Source: Fragilariopsis cylindrus CCMP1102
Taxonomy: Eukaryota; Bacillariophyta; Bacillariophyceae; Bacillariales; Bacillariaceae
NCBI GenBank assembly: GCA_900095095.1
Contig: FMBT01000117.1
Location: 1 to 21,472, forward strand
Direction: 5' to 3'
DNA: 21,472 bases
Numbering within the stretch: the stretch's first letter is position 1; the number at the start of each line of letters is the position of its first letter. The notes under the pieces were generated by a model. The model saw only the letters and a program-made list of their open reading frames with translations, was not told the DNA's origin and did no database searches. The translations under genes were made by a program, and so were the position numbers. Shown here piece after piece: positions 19,202 through 21,472 of the stretch.

Positions 19202-20587
19202 ATGATTTCGTCCATCTTCCGCTTTCGATCGTCGACGGCGACGACGTTGTTCAGTAGATCTAGTCGCGTCGCCGGTCTTCTTGCCTTTTGTGTTTCGGTT
19301 CGTACTACCGCGTTAGCCCCTACAACGATTACACTCGCAGAGGCTGCCCCTTATTCTAAATCCTTTTCCACATCCACATCCGCATCCAAAGACAACGATA
19401 ATGGCAATGGCAATGACAATGACAATGACAACGGCAAGAAGCATCCAAATGAGGGTGAGAATGGCTGCCTCTCTTATGGACGGCCACTGTATCCTCAGGA
19501 TGTATATTACAATCGCAAGATCAAAGAATCCCTCGAGAAACTGCGGACTTTGAAGCGTGAGGATGCTGACACTGCTATAAATGCAGATTTATTGGGTCGG
19601 TCGGGTGAAAAATATATGGCAGCTCTCACATTGATCGGGTACAAGGGTGGATCACTTGAATCACAAATCAATCAAGATCGAGCAGTTGTCGTTTCACCCT
19701 TTTGGGTAGGAAATAATGAGAAGGAAGAAAAACAACAACAAAACAACAAAAGAAATAAGGCTTCTCGATTGGTGGGTATCTTCGATGGACATGCACGATT
19801 AGGTGAAGTAGTTAGTGAATATGTTGTTAAAGAATTACCAAAATTGCTTGCAACAAAACTAGACAAACTAAAACCAAGAGATGATCCTGAACAAATAAAG
19901 ACAGCGATTACAGATACATTTATTGAATTGGACAAGACGTGTCCGGGAGAAATATCTGGTGGTTGTACAGCATCGATTATTTTACAACGTGATTCCAAAG
20001 TGTATGTTGCAAATGCTGGAGATAGTCGTAGTTTTTTGGTCGTGTACAGAGCTAATAGTCAAACTACTGATGTTATTTATATATCAAGGGAAGACAAACC
20101 TTCATTGCCAGACGAAAAAAAACGAGTTGAACAAATGGGTGGTCAAGTTTTTTTACCACCATTCGGTACATCAAGAGTATTGTATACAGATCCTGAATCA
20201 GGTTTAACAAGTGGCTTAGCCATGTCAAGATCGATCGGTGATTGGGAAGTTGGAAAACTTGGAGTGATCCCCGATCCAATTGTAGATATCGTTGATATCG
20301 AACAAGTCGTACATGATCAATTGAAAAACGGTGGTATAAATGATGATGATGTATATATTTTTGCTGTTTCCGCAACTGACGGGCTTATGGACTACACGAC
20401 ACCGGAAGCCGTTGCTCAAACGGTGGCGACAAGCATGTATGATAAAGACGGACCTCATTTACTCACGGCACTGGAAACACAAATTTACGTGAGTGCTGCA
20501 GGTTGGGAAAAAGCTAAGCGGGGGGAATATCGCGATGATATTGCCATATCCGTTTCCGAAATACGGATACCACCTTCTCTCGACTAG
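19202..20587 (+). CDS. PP2C-family (PPM) Ser/Thr phosphatase, intronless, 461 aa
   Basis: An uninterrupted frame from ATG 19202 to TAG. An upstream TTG in frame is not a plausible eukaryotic start. The N-terminus is rich in Arg and Ser with a hydrophobic patch (AGLLAFCVSV), then Ala/Ser-rich, resembling an organelle presequence. An Asp/Asn/Gly low-complexity linker follows. Phosphatase motifs: ESQINQDRAV, GIFDGHARLGE, GGCTASIILQ, VANAGDSRSFL, REDKPSLPDEKKR, GLAMSRSIGDWEVGKLG, VSATDGLMDYTTPEAV and YRDDIAIS. The Asp residues for metal binding are kept, but the usual DGHGG is DGHAR, which may alter the metal site. Homology to the minus-strand gene extends upstream of the catalytic core (SYGRPLYPQDVYY against TYGCPLTAVDIWY), so the two arose by duplication. 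Substrate unknown. Confidence 0.93.
   Translation: MISSIFRFRSSTATTLFSRSSRVAGLLAFCVSVRTTALAPTTITLAEAAPYSKSFSTSTSASKDNDNGNGNDNDNDNGKKHPNEGENGCLSYGRPLYPQDVYYNRKIKESLEKLRTLKREDADTAINADLLGRSGEKYMAALTLIGYKGGSLESQINQDRAVVVSPFWVGNNEKEEKQQQNNKRNKASRLVGIFDGHARLGEVVSEYVVKELPKLLATKLDKLKPRDDPEQIKTAITDTFIELDKTCPGEISGGCTASIILQRDSKVYVANAGDSRSFLVVYRANSQTTDVIYISREDKPSLPDEKKRVEQMGGQVFLPPFGTSRVLYTDPESGLTSGLAMSRSIGDWEVGKLGVIPDPIVDIVDIEQVVHDQLKNGGINDDDVYIFAVSATDGLMDYTTPEAVAQTVATSMYDKDGPHLLTALETQIYVSAAGWEKAKRGEYRDDIAISVSEIRIPPSLD
19391..19437 (+). repeat. Imperfect 6-nt repeat (GACAAT/GGCAAT) coding a DN/GN linker
   Basis: Repeated GACAAT, GGCAAT and GACAAC units in frame within the plus-strand PP2C, giving an alternating Asp/Gly-Asn linker between the presequence-like N-terminus and the phosphatase region. 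Confidence 0.85.
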
Positions 20588-20831
20588 ATCAGTACAATTG
20601 TAATACTATAGACTATATCCTATACGACCTAGTAGTACACTTTTTGCAGCTAATTTTGTTGACATCAGATGTGATTGTAGATTATTGCCGTTGATACAAT
20701 TACTTGTAGAAAAGGCAAACAACAAAACTCCAACAAGCAAACTATGGAATAATGATCATCGCCATCTACTAGCTAAAAAAAATAACGAAAAAATATGGAA
20801 AGAAGAAATAATATGCTCTAACTTAAGTTGA
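20588..20831. other. Convergent intergenic gap after the plus-strand PP2C
   Basis: 244 AT-rich bases between two stop codons on opposite strands. I see no gene or structured element; it should hold both 3' UTRs. Confidence 0.45.
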
Positions 20832-21472
20832 CTACCAAATCGACCCTTGTCCGCCACCGCTTGGTAAATTGTCGCCGGGTATGCTCCATGTATTATTCTT
20901 TTCGTTATCCACATCATCGTTGTTTCCATCTCCAAAGAAAGAAGGCTGCAATGTACTTTCAAGCGATGGAATATTCTGACTGCCTCCCCAAATCGAAGCG
21001 CTCCCAACAGAACTATTCTTAGACATGGTACCCAGAAGTCTAGAGCCACCAATATCGTTACTTTCCTCAGATTTGCCACGTGAAAATCCGAACGGAACGG
21101 ACAACGGAGGCTCTTCTGCGTTTGGTCCATTGACAAAGGAAGTACTAAATGCTGCAGAATCTTCAGAAGCAGGAGTCATTGAAGGAGTATGTTCAAACGA
21201 ACCTGTCAGACTAGACCCAAGTAATGAACTATTACCTGCAGGTGTCTCATGATGTTGCAACATATCAGGTGGAAATACAGTCTGTGGAGCACCTCTTCCA
21301 TGTGAAGGAACGTATTCGTTTTGCAGAGATCCACCCTTTGGCATAGTATTCTGACCAAAATTTGACGGTACAAATGCCTTAGCCGTGGCTCGAATTTCTC
21401 CTTGCTGGTTGTCTTCTGAATAAGCATCCGACGAAGTGTCCTCTGGTACTGTGGCTACTAGGGGCCTTAATG
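20832..21472 (-). CDS. Unrecognised low-complexity protein, C-terminal part, with PAM2-like motif
   Basis: The minus-strand frame is open from the window edge (21472) to TAG at 20834-20832, about 213 residues. It runs upstream past an internal Met (21344) without a stop, so the start lies outside. Composition is Ser, Gly, Pro and Asn-rich with no predicted fold. Two features can be seen: RATAKAFVPSNF near 21370, which fits the A-x-x-F-V-P core of PAM2 motifs that bind the MLLE domain of poly(A)-binding protein; and SIWG-type tryptophan repeats (SASIWGGS, NTWSIPG and a terminal GSIW). These would suit an RNA-associated scaffold protein, but this is a guess. Nothing indicates breakage. Confidence 0.65.
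   Translation of the reverse strand, partial: LRPLVATVPEDTSSDAYSEDNQQGEIRATAKAFVPSNFGQNTMPKGGSLQNEYVPSHGRGAPQTVFPPDMLQHHETPAGNSSLLGSSLTGSFEHTPSMTPASEDSAAFSTSFVNGPNAEEPPLSVPFGFSRGKSEESNDIGGSRLLGTMSKNSSVGSASIWGGSQNIPSLESTLQPSFFGDGNNDDVDNEKNNTWSIPGDNLPSGGGQGSIW

Overview
The window reads as nuclear DNA of a photosynthetic stramenopile, most likely a diatom. Genes are AT-rich and closely packed, with short GT-AG introns (95-180 nt). The superoxide dismutase presequence looks like a secondary-plastid targeting signal: a signal peptide ending at an AAA/W junction, followed by a twin-arginine-type segment. No species is assigned.

Layout: (1) 1-473 (-), the first two exons of a UBC9-type SUMO-conjugating enzyme, cut by the window edge. 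(2) 474-1667, AT-rich intergenic DNA with one strong hairpin. (3) 1668-5651, a non-LTR retrotransposon on the + strand between AAC microsatellites; it has an APE-like endonuclease, a reverse transcriptase with three zinc fingers between palm and thumb, a short structured 3' UTR and an (AGAAC)4 tail. (4) 5768-6802 (-), a plastid-type Mn superoxide dismutase in three exons. (5) 7342-17071 (+), a very large RME-8/DNAJC13/GRV2 endosomal J-protein in four exons, with four IWN repeats, a GYF-like domain, a J domain and a long Q/N-rich segment. (6) 17183-18816 (-) and 19202-20587 (+), two PP2C phosphatase paralogues, head to head: one has introns, the other has none. (7) 20832-21472 (-), the C-terminal part of an unrecognised low-complexity protein with a PAM2-like motif.

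The host genes are unrelated housekeeping functions (SUMO conjugation, superoxide removal, endosomal sorting, dephosphorylation) and form no evident operon or pathway. SOD and RME-8 share a divergent intergenic promoter region, and so do the two PP2C genes.

A caution runs through the window. SOD, RME-8, the minus-strand PP2C and the retrotransposon are each interrupted by single-base frame breaks. Almost every break is what one missing base would give, and the rest fit two missing bases, often beside homopolymers or inside simple repeats. I think consensus deletion errors explain this better than widespread gene decay, but the sequence alone cannot prove it. Broken genes are therefore annotated as one gene each, with break positions listed.
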